Shown here piece after piece: positions 32,534 to 42,136 of a stretch of 64,000 nt of DNA; the stretch's first letter is position 1; every line of letters begins with the position of its first letter. The notes below the pieces were generated by a model. It ran no database searches, was not told the origin of the DNA, and saw only the letters and a program-made list of their open reading frames with translations. Location: contig DATBAK010000005.1 in NCBI GenBank assembly GCA_036271555.1, forward strand, positions 1-64,000. The letters run 5' to 3'. Origin of the DNA: Acidimicrobiia bacterium. GTDB taxonomy: Bacteria > Actinomycetota > Acidimicrobiia > IMCC26256 > PALSA-610. The position numbers and the translations under genes are program-made.

Positions 32534-32600
32534 GGAGCAGCCGCAACGAGCGTGATCAGTGCGCGACACGACGCCGAAGCGCATGCGGATGCGACCATGA

Positions 32601-34151
32601 TCACGGTCCGTCGTGCGCGCGGTCCTCCGCCGGCGCACCCCGTTCCCGCAACCGCACGATCTTGTTCACCGCGTTGAGGTAGGCGCGCGCCGAGGCCTCG
32701 ACGACGTCGGTCGCGACGCCGCGGCCGGTCGCCTTGTGACCGTCGTGCACGAGCTGCACGACGACCGCACCGAGCGCGTCACCGCCGCTCGTCACCGACG
32801 ACACCTGGAAGTCGCGCAGATCGCTCCGGACGCCGCTGGCCTCCGACACTGCGTTCATCGCGGCGTCGACCATGCCGTTGCCCGTGCCGGTCGCCTCGAC
32901 CTTGCCGTTCGAAGTGTCGGCGAGGACGATGCGCGCGGTCGCGGGCACCGAAGTGCCGCCGTGTACCTCGAGCTCCGCGATCGAGAAGCGGTGCACGGCA
33001 CCGGTGCCGAGCTCTTCGGCCACGATCGCCTCGAGGTCGGCCTCGGTGATGTCGACCTTGCGGTCGGCGAGCTCCTTGAAGCGCACGAACGCGGAGTTCA
33101 GCGCGTCGCCTTGCAGGTGCAGACCCATCTTCTTGAGCGTGTCGGAGAACGCGTGCCGGCCGGAGTGCTTGCCCATGACGATCTGAGCGGCTTCCTGACC
33201 GACGGTCGACGCGTCGATGATCTCGTAGGTCTCACGGTCGGTGAGCACACCGTGCTGGTGGATCCCCGATTCGTGCGCGAACGCGTTGCGACCGACGACC
33301 GCCTTGTTGAACTGCACGTGGTAGCCGGTGAGGCGGGAGACCATGCGCGACGTACGCGCGAGCTCTTCGGTCTGGACGCCGGTGTGCAGCCCACCGAAGT
33401 AGTCGCCGCGCGTCTTGATCGCCATGACGACCTCTTCGAGCGCGGCGTTGCCGGCGCGCTCCCCCAGTCCGTTCATCGCGCACTCCACCTGACGCGCGCC
33501 GCTCGCGACACCGGCGAGCGAGTTCGCGACCGCGAGACCCAGGTCGTCGTGACAGTGCGTCGACACGACGAAGTCGCCCTTGACGGTCTCGATGACGTGG
33601 CGGATCAGCTTGCCGTACTCCTCGGGCACACCGAAGCCGACGGTGTCGGGGATGTTCAAGGTCGTCGCGCCGTTGTCGACCGCGATCTGGAGCACCTCGC
33701 ACATGAACTCGACGTCGGATCGGGAACCGTCCTCGGGCGAGAACTCGACGTCGTCGAGGTAACCCTTCGCACGCGCGATCGAGGCGGCCGTCTCGGCCTT
33801 CACCTGATCGGGCGTCATCCGCAGCTTCTTCTCCATGTGGATCGCGGACGTCGCGATGAAGATGTGGATGCGTGGCTTCGCCGCGTGGCGCACGGCTTCC
33901 CACGCGCGATCGACGTCGTTGAAGCCGGTGCGCGAGAGACCCGTGATGATCGGACCGCGCACGGCCTTCGCGATCGCCTCGACCGACTCGAAGTCGCCGT
34001 CGCTCGCGATCGGGAACCCCGCCTCGATGACGTCGACGCCCAGGCGCGCGAGCTGCTCCGCGATCTCGAGCTTCTCGACGACGTCGAGGGAGATGCCGGG
34101 CGACTGCTCGCCGTCCCGCAGCGTCGTGTCGAAGATCCGTACCTGGTCCAT
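32601..34151 (-). CDS. leuA: 2-isopropylmalate synthase
   Basis: LeuA condenses 2-oxoisovalerate with acetyl-CoA, the committed step of leucine synthesis. The 516-residue protein has I-F-D-T-T-L-R-D-G-E-Q-S-P-G near residue 6, S-T-H-C-H-D-D-L-G-L-A-V near residue 200, H-E-S-G-I-H-Q near residue 292, and a C-terminal leucine-binding regulatory domain. The ATG at 34151 is preceded by GGAGGG at 5 bases. It lies downstream of a leader peptide rich in Leu codons and an intrinsic terminator, so it is probably controlled both by attenuation and by leucine feedback. The type is the ~515-residue bacterial form, not the longer mycobacterial form. Confidence 0.96.
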   Translation of the reverse strand: MDQVRIFDTTLRDGEQSPGISLDVVEKLEIAEQLARLGVDVIEAGFPIASDGDFESVEAIAKAVRGPIITGLSRTGFNDVDRAWEAVRHAAKPRIHIFIATSAIHMEKKLRMTPDQVKAETAASIARAKGYLDDVEFSPEDGSRSDVEFMCEVLQIAVDNGATTLNIPDTVGFGVPEEYGKLIRHVIETVKGDFVVSTHCHDDLGLAVANSLAGVASGARQVECAMNGLGERAGNAALEEVVMAIKTRGDYFGGLHTGVQTEELARTSRMVSRLTGYHVQFNKAVVGRNAFAHESGIHQHGVLTDRETYEIIDASTVGQEAAQIVMGKHSGRHAFSDTLKKMGLHLQGDALNSAFVRFKELADRKVDITEADLEAIVAEELGTGAVHRFSIAELEVHGGTSVPATARIVLADTSNGKVEATGTGNGMVDAAMNAVSEASGVRSDLRDFQVSSVTSGGDALGAVVVQLVHDGHKATGRGVATDVVEASARAYLNAVNKIVRLRERGAPAEDRAHDGP

Positions 34152-34217
34152 CTCGCCCTCCAAGGGGGGTCGGGTTCTCATTCGGCATTCGGGCCGATTG
34201 CACGATCCCGGGGCACG

Positions 34218-34240
34218 AAAAAGCCCCCCGGCCGGGAGGC
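34218..34240 (-). terminator. Attenuator terminator upstream of leuA
   Basis: On the minus strand GCCTCCC-GGCC-GGGGGGC forms a 7-bp stem (one U-G pair) followed by TTTTT. The CGCCTCCC segment occurs three times in the leader (plus-strand GGGAGGCG at 34234-34241, 34243-34250, 34263-34270). The downstream G-rich arm could therefore pair with alternative partners, a possible switch between terminator and antiterminator. Confidence 0.85.
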
Positions 34241-34253
34241 GCGGGAGGCGTCT

Positions 34254-34275
34254 GCGAGCACCGGGAGGCGCTCGC
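34254..34275 (-). promoter_or_regulatory. Upstream hairpin in the leuA leader
   Basis: GCGAGC-N10-GCTCGC begins 2 bases beyond the leader-peptide stop; its loop exposes one of the three CCTCCC segments able to pair with the terminator's G-rich arm. Role in attenuation is inference. Confidence 0.55.
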
Positions 34276-34277
34276 GG

Positions 34278-34331
34278 CTACGTAAGGAGGAGTCCGTCGG
34301 TCAGAAAGTAGGTGCCGAAGACGTCACGCAT
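34278..34331 (-). CDS. Leader peptide of leuA (MRDVFGTYFLTDGLLLT)
   Basis: A 17-residue frame with three consecutive Leu codons (CTC CTC CTT) next to its TAG stop. It is followed by a hairpin and an intrinsic terminator ahead of leuA. The composition matches the end product of the controlled pathway, as expected for ribosome-mediated attenuation. A good vegetative promoter lies directly upstream, placing the transcript start within a few bases of the ATG, so the peptide is probably translated with little or no 5' leader. Confidence 0.85.
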   Translation of the reverse strand: MRDVFGTYFLTDGLLLT

Positions 34332-34340
34332 AGCCCGGAC

Positions 34341-34369
34341 AGTGTGCCCGTTCCCGGCGGGTCGGTCAA
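34341..34369 (-). promoter_or_regulatory. Promoter of the leuA leader transcript
   Basis: TTGACC (-35, plus 34364-34369) and CACACT (-10, plus 34341-34346) on the minus strand with an ideal 17-base spacer. The leader ATG is 9 bases after the -10 hexamer. Confidence 0.7.
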
Positions 34370-34402
34370 ACACCGCCGGGACGACGAGCCGCAGAGCGCT
34401 CC

Positions 34403-36460
34403 TCAGAACATGACGACCGTGGCGCTGTTGATGCCGGTGGCCGCGGACGCGTTCCCCGCGAGGTCCGCGATCGTCGCGGGGGCCTTGTAGTTGATGCTGC
34501 CCGCCGACGGACCGGTCGCGACGAACGCGCATCCACTCGTGCACCCACTCGTGACCGTGACCGTCACGGTGCTGCCGCTCACCGCAACCGATGCGTTGTA
34601 CGTGATCGTGCGTGTCCCCGACGCCGAGGTGACGTAGCCGGTCGCGTTCGTCGCGAGCGCGCCGCTCGTCACTCCGGTGATCTCGTACTTCGTCTTCTGA
34701 CTTCCCGTGCGCGTCATCGTGAGCGTCGTCGTGCTGGGGACCGACGCGGGATCGATCGGTTCCGAGAACGTCACCGCGAACGTGTCGCCGACCGCGATCG
34801 TCCCGTCGTTGTTCGCGGTCGCGATGCTCGTCGGCGCCGGCTTCGTCTTGTCGTACGTGAATGTCGCCGACGACGTCACCGAGTTTCCGGCGACGTCGGT
34901 CGACGACACGGCCACGGTGTACGAGACGCCGTCGTTCAACTTCGAGGACGCGAGCGCGACGCTCCACGAGTTGCCCGAGCGCGTGAGCGGCGCATTCGCG
35001 ACCGTTACCTTGAACGCGGTGCCGTTCCAATAGAACCCGTCGCTCGAACGCCGCACGGTCGCGGGTCCGATCGTCGCGACACCGGATGTCGCGTCGCTCA
35101 CCGTGCCGCACACGCCGACCGTCGCGCACTGCACGGCCCATCGGTCCGGTCCGACGAACGTTCCGCTCGCGGGCGTGAACGACACGACGGGCGCGGTCTG
35201 GTCGATCATGACCGGCGTGCTCGCGGTCTTGACGGCCTCGGCGTTGCCCGCGTTGTCGACCGAGAAGTACTTGATCGTGTAGACGCCGTCGGCACTCAGG
35301 TTGACGTTCGTGCCGCTCGCCGAGCCGGTCGTCGGCGTCGAGCCGTCGGTCGTGTAGTGGGTCGCGGCGACGCCCGACAGGTTGTCGCTCGGCGACAACG
35401 TCACCGTCACCGCGCCTTGATGCCAGCCCGCGACCGCCGCGGTGTTGTCGGTCGTCGCCGGCGGCGTGGTGTCGTACGTGAACGAGACGGGTCCGGCCGT
35501 CAGGGGCGAGGCCGCCTGCGTCGCGCTCACGGTGTACACGGCGTCGGCCAGCGACGCGATCGACACCGACCAGGTTCCGCCGCCGCTGCACGGCGAGGTG
35601 AACACGTTCGCGCCGGGGTTCACGGTCGCGGTCACGGTCCCGTCGCCGACGGAGCACGTGCCCGCGACGGTCGGGTCGTTCGTCACGGCACCGGGTGCGG
35701 GCTGGTCGATCGTGAGCACGGGACCCGACGCCGTGACGACCGGCCCCGACAGCGTGCTGATGGCGCCGGCGGCGTCGACGAACTGCATGCGGAACTGGCA
35801 CGTCACGTTCGCACCGCAGTTGTACGCCGGCGACGAGAACGGACCGGTGCCCGCAGGTGGATACGGGATCACGAGGCCCGAGTCGGACCAGCCCGCGTCG
35901 CTGCCGCAGCTCGCGGTGCACACGAACGCGACGTAGTGGCGACTGCCGGGGCCGGCGACGCCCGACTCGCTCGGACCCTGGAACTGCAACGTCACCTGGC
36001 CCGCGGCGGGGCCCTGGCTCGCGGTCACGGCGTAGGGCGCCCACGGCGACGGCTGCGCGGTCTTGAAGCCGCTGAACATCGTGTCGGTGCTGTCGACGCC
36101 GCGAATGCGGATCACGCACGTCGCCGTCGCGTCCGGGCAGGGAACGTTCGGGATCACGACGTGCGACGGACCCGCGGGCACGTCCGGCAGGTTCGCGAAG
36201 GATCCGGGACAGGTCAGGCTGCCACCGGGGATCGCGCACTCCGCGATTTCGTAGTGATCGGTCGGCCCGCCCGTGTTCGCAGCGTCGAACGACACGGTCA
36301 TCGACGCGTTGCCGCTCCCGCGATCGACCGCGTTCACGACGACCGCAAGGTTGCGCGGGCTTCCCGGCGCGGTCGCGCCGTACGCGACGCGCGGTACACC
36401 GAGCGTCGCGATCAACGCGAACACACCCACAAGACCGAAGCTGCGTGCCGACGCGCGCAT
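34403..36460 (-). CDS. Large secreted protein with Ig-like/FN3-like repeats
   Basis: The ATG at 36460 gives 685 residues starting with a Sec signal peptide (basic start, hydrophobic G-L-V-G-V-F-A-L-I-A-T-L-G-V-P, cleavage near A-Y-G-A). The rest is a chain of beta-sandwich modules rich in Thr, Ser, Val and Gly. A chitobiase/OmpL47-like unit (H-Y-T-T-D-G-S-T-P-T, then Y-F-S-V-D-N-A-G-N) lies near residue 380-425, followed by Ig-like units with D-V-A-G-N-S and D-L-A-G-N-A closing motifs. Paired cysteines suggest disulfides. No catalytic domain, sortase motif or membrane anchor was seen. It sits oddly within an amino-acid biosynthesis block; probable surface adhesion or matrix role (inference). 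Confidence 0.85.
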   Translation of the reverse strand: MRASARSFGLVGVFALIATLGVPRVAYGATAPGSPRNLAVVVNAVDRGSGNASMTVSFDAANTGGPTDHYEIAECAIPGGSLTCPGSFANLPDVPAGPSHVVIPNVPCPDATATCVIRIRGVDSTDTMFSGFKTAQPSPWAPYAVTASQGPAAGQVTLQFQGPSESGVAGPGSRHYVAFVCTASCGSDAGWSDSGLVIPYPPAGTGPFSSPAYNCGANVTCQFRMQFVDAAGAISTLSGPVVTASGPVLTIDQPAPGAVTNDPTVAGTCSVGDGTVTATVNPGANVFTSPCSGGGTWSVSIASLADAVYTVSATQAASPLTAGPVSFTYDTTPPATTDNTAAVAGWHQGAVTVTLSPSDNLSGVAATHYTTDGSTPTTGSASGTNVNLSADGVYTIKYFSVDNAGNAEAVKTASTPVMIDQTAPVVSFTPASGTFVGPDRWAVQCATVGVCGTVSDATSGVATIGPATVRRSSDGFYWNGTAFKVTVANAPLTRSGNSWSVALASSKLNDGVSYTVAVSSTDVAGNSVTSSATFTYDKTKPAPTSIATANNDGTIAVGDTFAVTFSEPIDPASVPSTTTLTMTRTGSQKTKYEITGVTSGALATNATGYVTSASGTRTITYNASVAVSGSTVTVTVTSGCTSGCAFVATGPSAGSINYKAPATIADLAGNASAATGINSATVVMF

Positions 36461-36594
36461 GCCCACCCCCGGATCGTGTTCGCCGCGGAGGGCGCCGAAC
36501 CGGCCGGAGTGTATGAGTGCGCGCGCGCCGCACAGCGTGCGGAAAAACCCAATGAAACCGAGGCGAAAGGCTGCGCAAGCGATACGAAAGCTCG

Positions 36595-36645
36595 GAGCGG
36601 TGAGCGGAGCGAGCACGCGGCCTCGCTCCCTCCCGTCCCGCGTCG
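36595..36645. repeat. Dispersed intergenic repeat, second reverse-orientation copy
   Basis: GAGCGGAGCGAGCACGCG followed by a CCTCGC...TCCCGTC...CGCGTC pattern matches 23852-23909. It lies in the 219-base gap between serA and the Ig-like protein, in which I see no gene. Confidence 0.7.
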
Positions 36646-36679
36646 AGGAGCGCGAGCGGAGCGGGCGCGACCAGAGAGA

Positions 36680-38272
36680 TCAGCCCAATTCAATGGCCTT
36701 TGCGTCGAAGATGCCGGGCCGCGAGCGAAGGTCGTCGATCACGGCGGCCGGCACGGCGGAGCTCGTGGAGATCGCCATCATCGCCGCGGCGCCCGACGCG
36801 CTGCGGCCGACGTCCATGTCCTCGATGTTCACACCCGCGGCACCGAGGACCGAGCCGACCATGCCGATGACACCGGGCACGTCGTCGTTGCGCACCACCA
36901 GCATGTGGCTCGACGGCGGCAGGTCGACGATGTGCTCGTCGAAGCCGACGATGCGCGGCGCGTCGGACTTTCCGTACAGCGTGCCCGCAACATGGGTCGG
37001 ACGGCCGTCGGCGATGCCGCGCACGGTGACGAGGTTCACGTAGTCGCGCGCCGACGCAGAGCTCGTCGTACGCACGGTGACGCCGCGCTCCTCCGCGAGC
37101 TGCGGCGCGTTCACGAACGTGACCGGCTCGTCGACGACCTGCGAGAGCAGACCCTTCAACACCGAGAGCGTGAGGACGCGGCAGTCGTAGTCGGCGATGG
37201 CACCTTCGAAGTTGACGTCGACGGTCTCGGGCGCGGCGCCCGCGAGCGCGGTGAAGAGCCGGCCGAGACGTTCGGCCAGCGGCAGGTACGGCCGCAGTGT
37301 CTCCGCAGCTTCCGACGCGTTCACGTTCACGGCGAACGGCACGAACTCGCCGTTGAGCGCGAGCACGACCTGCTCCGCGATCGTGTTGCCGGCCTTGTCC
37401 TGCGCCTCGACCGTCGACGCACCGAGGTGGGGTGTGACGACGACGGAGGGCAGCTCGAACAACGGGGACTCGGTGGTCGGCTCCGTTGCGAACACGTCGA
37501 GCCCGGCACCCGCGATCACACCGTCGCGCACCGCGTCGGCGAGCGCGGCCTCGTCGACGATGCCGCCGCGCGCGGTGTTGACGATGCGCAGCCCCGGCTT
37601 CGCCTTGGCGAGCACCTTGGCGTTGATGAGGCCGATCGTCTCGGCCGTCTTCGGCAGGTGCACGGTCACGAAGTCGGCTTCGGCGACGAGCTCGTCGACC
37701 GACGCGACGAGCTGCACCCCGAGCTGGCGCGCACGATCGGCGCTCACGAACGGGTCGTACGAGATGAGGCGCATGCCGAAGGCGCTCGCGCGCTGCGCGA
37801 CGAGCACGCCGACGCGTCCGAGGCCCACGATGCCGAGCGTCTTGCCGTTGAGCTCGACGCCTTCCCAGCGACTGCGGTTCCACCGGCCCGCGACGAGATC
37901 GGCGTGGGCTTGCGGCACGTTGCGCGCCTGCGCGAGCAGCAACGCGAGCGTGTGCTCCGCGGCCGAGAGCACGTTCGACTGCGGCGCGTTCACCACCATC
38001 ACGCCGCGGCGCGTCGCCTCGGCCACGTCGACGTTGTCGAGACCGATGCCCGCGCGACCGACGACGACGAGGTCGGGCGCGGCCGCGAGCAGGTCGGCGT
38101 CGACCTTCGTCGCGCTCCGGATCACGAGCGCGGCGACACCGGGCATCACCGCGATGAGCTCGTCCTTCGACAGCCCGATCTGCTCGTCGACGACGAGCCC
38201 TTCCTCGCGGAGCAGGTCGAGGCCGCGCGCCGCGATGGGCTCGGCGATCAGCACGCGTCGGGATTCAGCCAC
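36680..38272 (-). CDS. serA: D-3-phosphoglycerate dehydrogenase
   Basis: SerA oxidises 3-phosphoglycerate, the first step of serine synthesis. The 530-residue protein is the long actinobacterial type. It has the N-terminal catalytic domain with V-G-R-A-G-I-G-L-D-N-V-D near residue 72, the NAD-binding G-I-V-G-L-G-R-V-G near residue 146, catalytic residues around T-A-R-G-G-I-V-D-E and the H-L-G-A-S-T block near residue 280. An intervening domain and a C-terminal ACT domain for serine feedback follow. It lies 24 bases downstream of the aminotransferase gene on the same strand, a likely two-gene unit. Confidence 0.96.
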   Translation of the reverse strand: MAESRRVLIAEPIAARGLDLLREEGLVVDEQIGLSKDELIAVMPGVAALVIRSATKVDADLLAAAPDLVVVGRAGIGLDNVDVAEATRRGVMVVNAPQSNVLSAAEHTLALLLAQARNVPQAHADLVAGRWNRSRWEGVELNGKTLGIVGLGRVGVLVAQRASAFGMRLISYDPFVSADRARQLGVQLVASVDELVAEADFVTVHLPKTAETIGLINAKVLAKAKPGLRIVNTARGGIVDEAALADAVRDGVIAGAGLDVFATEPTTESPLFELPSVVVTPHLGASTVEAQDKAGNTIAEQVVLALNGEFVPFAVNVNASEAAETLRPYLPLAERLGRLFTALAGAAPETVDVNFEGAIADYDCRVLTLSVLKGLLSQVVDEPVTFVNAPQLAEERGVTVRTTSSASARDYVNLVTVRGIADGRPTHVAGTLYGKSDAPRIVGFDEHIVDLPPSSHMLVVRNDDVPGVIGMVGSVLGAAGVNIEDMDVGRSASGAAAMMAISTSSAVPAAVIDDLRSRPGIFDAKAIELG

Positions 38273-38296
38273 GCCGTCTCCTCAAACGTTCGGTTC

Positions 38297-39490
38297 TCAC
38301 GACCCGAGCGCGGTCGCGATCCGGCGCAGACCTTCACCGAGGTCGTCGTCGCCGAGCGCGAAGGAAAGCCGGGCGTAACCGGGAGCACCGAACGCCTCGC
38401 CCGGAACGATGGCGACCTTCGCGGTGTCGAGCAGGAGCGCGCAGAGGTCGAGGGTCGACGCGATCGTGCGGCCGCCGATCTCGCGTCCGAGCAGCGCCTC
38501 GAAGGACGGGAAGCAGTAGAACGCGCCTTCGGGCTCGAGACAGCGGACGCCGTCGATGCCCTGTAGCAGGGAGTGCATGAGGCGACCCCGGCGCTCGAAC
38601 GCGTCGCGCATCTCCCCCACTGCGACGAGGTCGCCGGCAACCGCGGCGAGCGCGGCGCGCTGCGCGACGTTCGAGACATTCGACGTGGAGTGCGACTGGA
38701 AGTTGATCGCGGCGGCGGTGACGTCGGGTGGCGAGATCATCCAGCCGACCCGCCAACCGGTCATCGCGTACGTCTTGGCGACACCGTTGAGCACGATGCA
38801 GCGCTCCGCGAGGTCGGGCACCATCGTCGGCAGCGACGAGAACCGGTGTTCGCCGAACGTGAGGTGCTCGTAGATCTCGTCGGTGATCACCCAGATGCCG
38901 CGGTCGAGCGCCCAGCGGCCGATCGCCTCGACCGCTTCGGGGGCGTAGACGGCGCCGGTCGGGTTGCTCGGCGACACGAAGAGCAGCGCCTTCGTGCGAT
39001 CGGTGCACGCGGCGTCGAGCTGGTCGACCGTGGCGCGGAAGCCCTGCGCCTCGCCGGTCGGCACGACGACGGGCACGCCGCCGCCGAGCGTGATCGCCTC
39101 GGGATAGGTGGTCCAGTACGGCGCGGGGCACAGCACCTCGTCGCCCGGGTCGAGGAGCACCTGGAACGTCGTGTACACCGCGTGCTTGCCGCCGTTCGTG
39201 ACGAGCACCTGGCCCGCGGCGACGTCGTAGCCGGAGTCGCGTTTCGTCTTGTGCGCGATCGCCTCGCGCAGCTCGGAGATGCCGGGCGTCGGCGTGTAAC
39301 GGTGGTTGCGCGGATCACGACACGCCGCGACGGCCGCGTCGACGATGTGCGCGGGCGTCGGGAAGTCGGGTTCGCCGGCGCCGAAGCCGATGACGTCCTC
39401 ACCCGCGGCCTGCAATGCCTTGGCCTTGGCGTCCACCGCCAGCGTCGCCGATTCCTTGATCGCGGCGATCCGCTGGGAGATCCGGCTCAT
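38297..39490 (-). CDS. Aspartate-type PLP aminotransferase (class I/II)
   Basis: A 397-residue fold-type I aminotransferase: G-A-G-E-P-D-F near residue 39, V-S-P-S-N-P-T-G near residue 170, the D-E-I-Y-E PLP site, the Schiff-base Lys in [13 protein letters not shown] near residue 235, and a C-terminal Arg in Y-A-R-L-S-F-A that would bind the substrate carboxylate. This pattern fits the bacterial aspartate aminotransferase subgroup (AspB/AAT-1beta). The ATG at 39490 gives the family start M-S-R-I-S-Q-R-I. It precedes serA in the same direction and could serve aspartate or phosphoserine chemistry; the latter is only a contextual guess. Confidence 0.9.
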   Translation of the reverse strand: MSRISQRIAAIKESATLAVDAKAKALQAAGEDVIGFGAGEPDFPTPAHIVDAAVAACRDPRNHRYTPTPGISELREAIAHKTKRDSGYDVAAGQVLVTNGGKHAVYTTFQVLLDPGDEVLCPAPYWTTYPEAITLGGGVPVVVPTGEAQGFRATVDQLDAACTDRTKALLFVSPSNPTGAVYAPEAVEAIGRWALDRGIWVITDEIYEHLTFGEHRFSSLPTMVPDLAERCIVLNGVAKTYAMTGWRVGWMISPPDVTAAAINFQSHSTSNVSNVAQRAALAAVAGDLVAVGEMRDAFERRGRLMHSLLQGIDGVRCLEPEGAFYCFPSFEALLGREIGGRTIASTLDLCALLLDTAKVAIVPGEAFGAPGYARLSFALGDDDLGEGLRRIATALGS

Positions 39491-39546
39491 CGGCGCCCAT
39501 CCTGCCACGACCCGCTCGGCGGACCGGCACCGATAACCTCGTTCCG

Positions 39547-40920
39547 ATGGCCCTTCGAGCCGGCCGGGGGCTGGCCGCGTTCTCGTGCTGCCTTGCCGCG
39601 CTCGTCCTCGGGGTGAGCCCGGTCGTCGGCGTCACCCACGCGAATGCCGCGACCGTCACCGCGCCGCCGCCCCACGCGTGGATCGTCGCCGACGCGATCT
39701 CGGGCGCGATCCTCTCGGAGCACGACGAGCACGTCGCGTTGCCGCCCGCGAGCACCACGAAGGTGATGACCGCGCTCACCGCCGTCGAGCGTCTGCCTCC
39801 GAACGCGATGATCCACGTGACGGCCCAGGCCGCGAACCAACCCGCGAGCAAGATCAACATGCAGGTCGGGCAGGCGTGGAGCTTCACCGACGCGCTCGCG
39901 TCCCTGCTCATCGTCTCCGCGAACGACTCCGCGTGGGCGATCGCGCTCCAGACGTCGGGCACGGTCCAGAACTTCGTGAAGGCCGAGACCGCGACCGCGA
40001 CGCAGCTCGGGTTGCGCGACAGCACGTTCGCCGACCCCGCGGGTCTCGACGACGGCAACGCGTACGGCGGCGGGCCCGTCATGAGCGCGTACGACATCGC
40101 GATCTCGACCCGGAACGCGCTCTCGGTTCCGCTGCTCGCGAACCTCGCGGGGGCGCCGGAGTTCTCGTTCGTCGGCCCCGGCGGGATCCAGCACCACCTC
40201 ACGAACCACAACAAGCTGGTGAGCGAGCACCTCTACGCGGGGGCCGACGGGTTCAAGACCGGCTTCACGAACAAGGCCGGCCACACCCTCATCGCGACCG
40301 CGACCCGGAACGGCCGCACGCTGATCGCGGTCGTGCTCGACACCGTCGACGCGTACGGCTGGGCCGAGAACCTGCTCGATCAGGGCTTCTCGCACTCGGC
40401 GGCGCCCGGCACCGACGGCAGTCTCCCGCCGGTGCGCGTCGTCACGTACGCACAGCGGTCCGCGCAGCTCACCGGGTTCCGGCAGCTCGCGACGGGTTCC
40501 ACAGGATCTGCGGGTGCGGCCCTCGGGTCGGCGTCGCCGACGACGCCGACGACGACCGCGGCGCCCACCGCGACCAGCGGCCATCCGACGACGGCGAACG
40601 GCGCGGTGGGCGCGCCACTCGGGAGCGCGGCGTCGACCGCGGCGAAGAAGGCCGGTCACGGCTTGTCGCGGAAGACGATCGTGATCGTCGTCCTCCTGCT
40701 CGTGCTCGCGCTCCTCTATGTCCTGCGGGTGCGCGCGGTTCGTCGCGCCCGTGCGCGTCGCCTCGCGCGCCGCCGGGAAGCGCGCGAGATGATGCGACGA
40801 GGCTCGTTGCCGATCGTCGACGGTCGCTATCGAACCGGGACGCGCGTCGGGAAGCCGGTCGAGTCGCACGTGCAGATCACACGCGAGGATCCCGACCGCC
40901 GCGCCTACGGGACGCGGTAG
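39547..40920 (+). CDS. D-alanyl-D-alanine carboxypeptidase (class A, DacA/DacB-like)
   Basis: This penicillin-binding protein trims D-Ala from peptidoglycan stem peptides. After a signal peptide (residues ~1-34) it has the three active-site motifs: S-T-T-K near residue 69, S-A-N near residue 126, and K-T-G near residue 237. A C-terminal Ala/Thr linker, one membrane helix ([16 protein letters not shown]) near residues 380-397 and an Arg-rich cytoplasmic tail anchor it facing outward. At 457 residues it is slightly long for the family because of that tail. Confidence 0.93.
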   Translation: MALRAGRGLAAFSCCLAALVLGVSPVVGVTHANAATVTAPPPHAWIVADAISGAILSEHDEHVALPPASTTKVMTALTAVERLPPNAMIHVTAQAANQPASKINMQVGQAWSFTDALASLLIVSANDSAWAIALQTSGTVQNFVKAETATATQLGLRDSTFADPAGLDDGNAYGGGPVMSAYDIAISTRNALSVPLLANLAGAPEFSFVGPGGIQHHLTNHNKLVSEHLYAGADGFKTGFTNKAGHTLIATATRNGRTLIAVVLDTVDAYGWAENLLDQGFSHSAAPGTDGSLPPVRVVTYAQRSAQLTGFRQLATGSTGSAGAALGSASPTTPTTTAAPTATSGHPTTANGAVGAPLGSAASTAAKKAGHGLSRKTIVIVVLLLVLALLYVLRVRAVRRARARRLARRREAREMMRRGSLPIVDGRYRTGTRVGKPVESHVQITREDPDRRAYGTR

Positions 40921-40926
40921 CTCGGA

Positions 40927-42108
40927 CTACGGCGAGACGAGCTCGGCGGAACCCTCGGACGCAAGCGTCGGCAGATCGGCGAGGCGGGCGTCGTTCGAGA
41001 AGACCTCGATGATCGGCTGCGCGAGGCCGAGCCGCTTCTGCAGCACGCGGACCGAGTTCTCCTCGTTCCACATCGACAGCGACACCGCGACGCCGGTGGC
41101 GCCGGCGCGGGCCGTGCGACCGGAGCGGTGGAGGTACGCCTTGTGATCCTCGGGCAGGTCGTAGTGCACGACCACGTCGACGGCGTCGATGTCGAGGCCG
41201 CGCGCCGCGACGTCGGTCGCGACGAGTGCCTGCACCTTGCCCTTCGTGAAGTCGGCGAGCGCCTTCTCCCGGGTGCCCTGGCGCAGGTCGCCGTGGATCG
41301 CGGCACAACCGATCTTCTCGCGCTCCAGGTTCCGCACCAGCCGGTCCGCGCCGCGCTTGGTGCGCGTGAAGATCAGCGTGCGGTCGTTGTTGCGCACGAT
41401 CGTCGCGACGACCTTCGTCTTGTCCATCTCGTGCACGAGCAGGAACGCGTGGGCCATCTGCTCGACGGTGAGCTCCTCCGACACGACCTCGTGCGCGACC
41501 GGGTCCTTGAGGTAGCGACGGACGATGCGGTCGATCGCACCGTCGAGCGTCGCCGAGAAGAGCATCGTCTGGTGGTCGGACTCGATCTTGTAGAGGAGCT
41601 TCTGCACCTGGGGCAGGAAGCCCATGTCGACCATGCGGTCGGCCTCGTCGAGCACGAGCGCCTCGACGTCGCCGAGGAACATCTCGCCCCGCTCCATGAG
41701 GTCGATGAGACGACCCGGCGTGCCGATCACGATGTCGACACCGCGCTGCAGCGCACGGATCTGGCGGTCCATCGACACGCCGCCGTAGACGGCGACGACG
41801 CTGCGGTCGCGCACCTTGGCGAGAGGCTCGAGCACCGAGCTCACCTGGTTCGCGAGCTCACGGGTCGGCAGGAGGACGAGGGCCTTCGGGTACTTCGGTC
41901 GAGCCGTGCCCACGCGCTCGATCAGCGGGATGCCGAAGGCGAGGGTCTTGCCCGACCCGGTCTTCGCCTTGCCGCAGATGTCGCGGCCGGCGAGCGCATC
42001 ACGGATCGTGAGGGCCTGAATCGGAAAGGGTTCGGTGATGCCGTCGGCGTGCAGGGCCGCGGTGAGGTCGGCGGAGACGCCGAGCGCCTCGAATCCAGTC
42101 GGGGTCAC
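40927..42108 (-). CDS. DEAD-box RNA helicase
   Basis: The 393-residue core helicase has all the DEAD motifs in order: Q motif (F-P-I-Q), A-K-T-G-S-G-K-T, P-T-R-E-L, T-P-G-R, D-E-A-D, S-A-T, and the C-terminal T-R-T-K-R-G, A-T-D-V-A-A-R-G-L-D and H-R-S-G-R-T-A-R-A-G. There is almost no C-terminal extension, so it resembles the minimal RhlE-type enzymes. The GTG at 42108 gives V-T-P-T-G-F-E-A-L-G, the expected start. Its 5' leader contains a CACCACCGG/CCGGTGGTG hairpin (42137-42156), which could affect its own expression. Confidence 0.93.
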   Translation of the reverse strand: MTPTGFEALGVSADLTAALHADGITEPFPIQALTIRDALAGRDICGKAKTGSGKTLAFGIPLIERVGTARPKYPKALVLLPTRELANQVSSVLEPLAKVRDRSVVAVYGGVSMDRQIRALQRGVDIVIGTPGRLIDLMERGEMFLGDVEALVLDEADRMVDMGFLPQVQKLLYKIESDHQTMLFSATLDGAIDRIVRRYLKDPVAHEVVSEELTVEQMAHAFLLVHEMDKTKVVATIVRNNDRTLIFTRTKRGADRLVRNLEREKIGCAAIHGDLRQGTREKALADFTKGKVQALVATDVAARGLDIDAVDVVVHYDLPEDHKAYLHRSGRTARAGATGVAVSLSMWNEENSVRVLQKRLGLAQPIIEVFSNDARLADLPTLASEGSAELVSP

Positions 42109-42136
42109 GGTGTCGCTTTCGTTCGTGGGACGGGGA

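Noticed and set aside
34278-36578. 766-residue minus-strand frame ending in the leuA leader peptide
   Set aside because: Upstream of 34331 it is another frame of the Ig-like protein gene; only the last 17 codons form the leader peptide.
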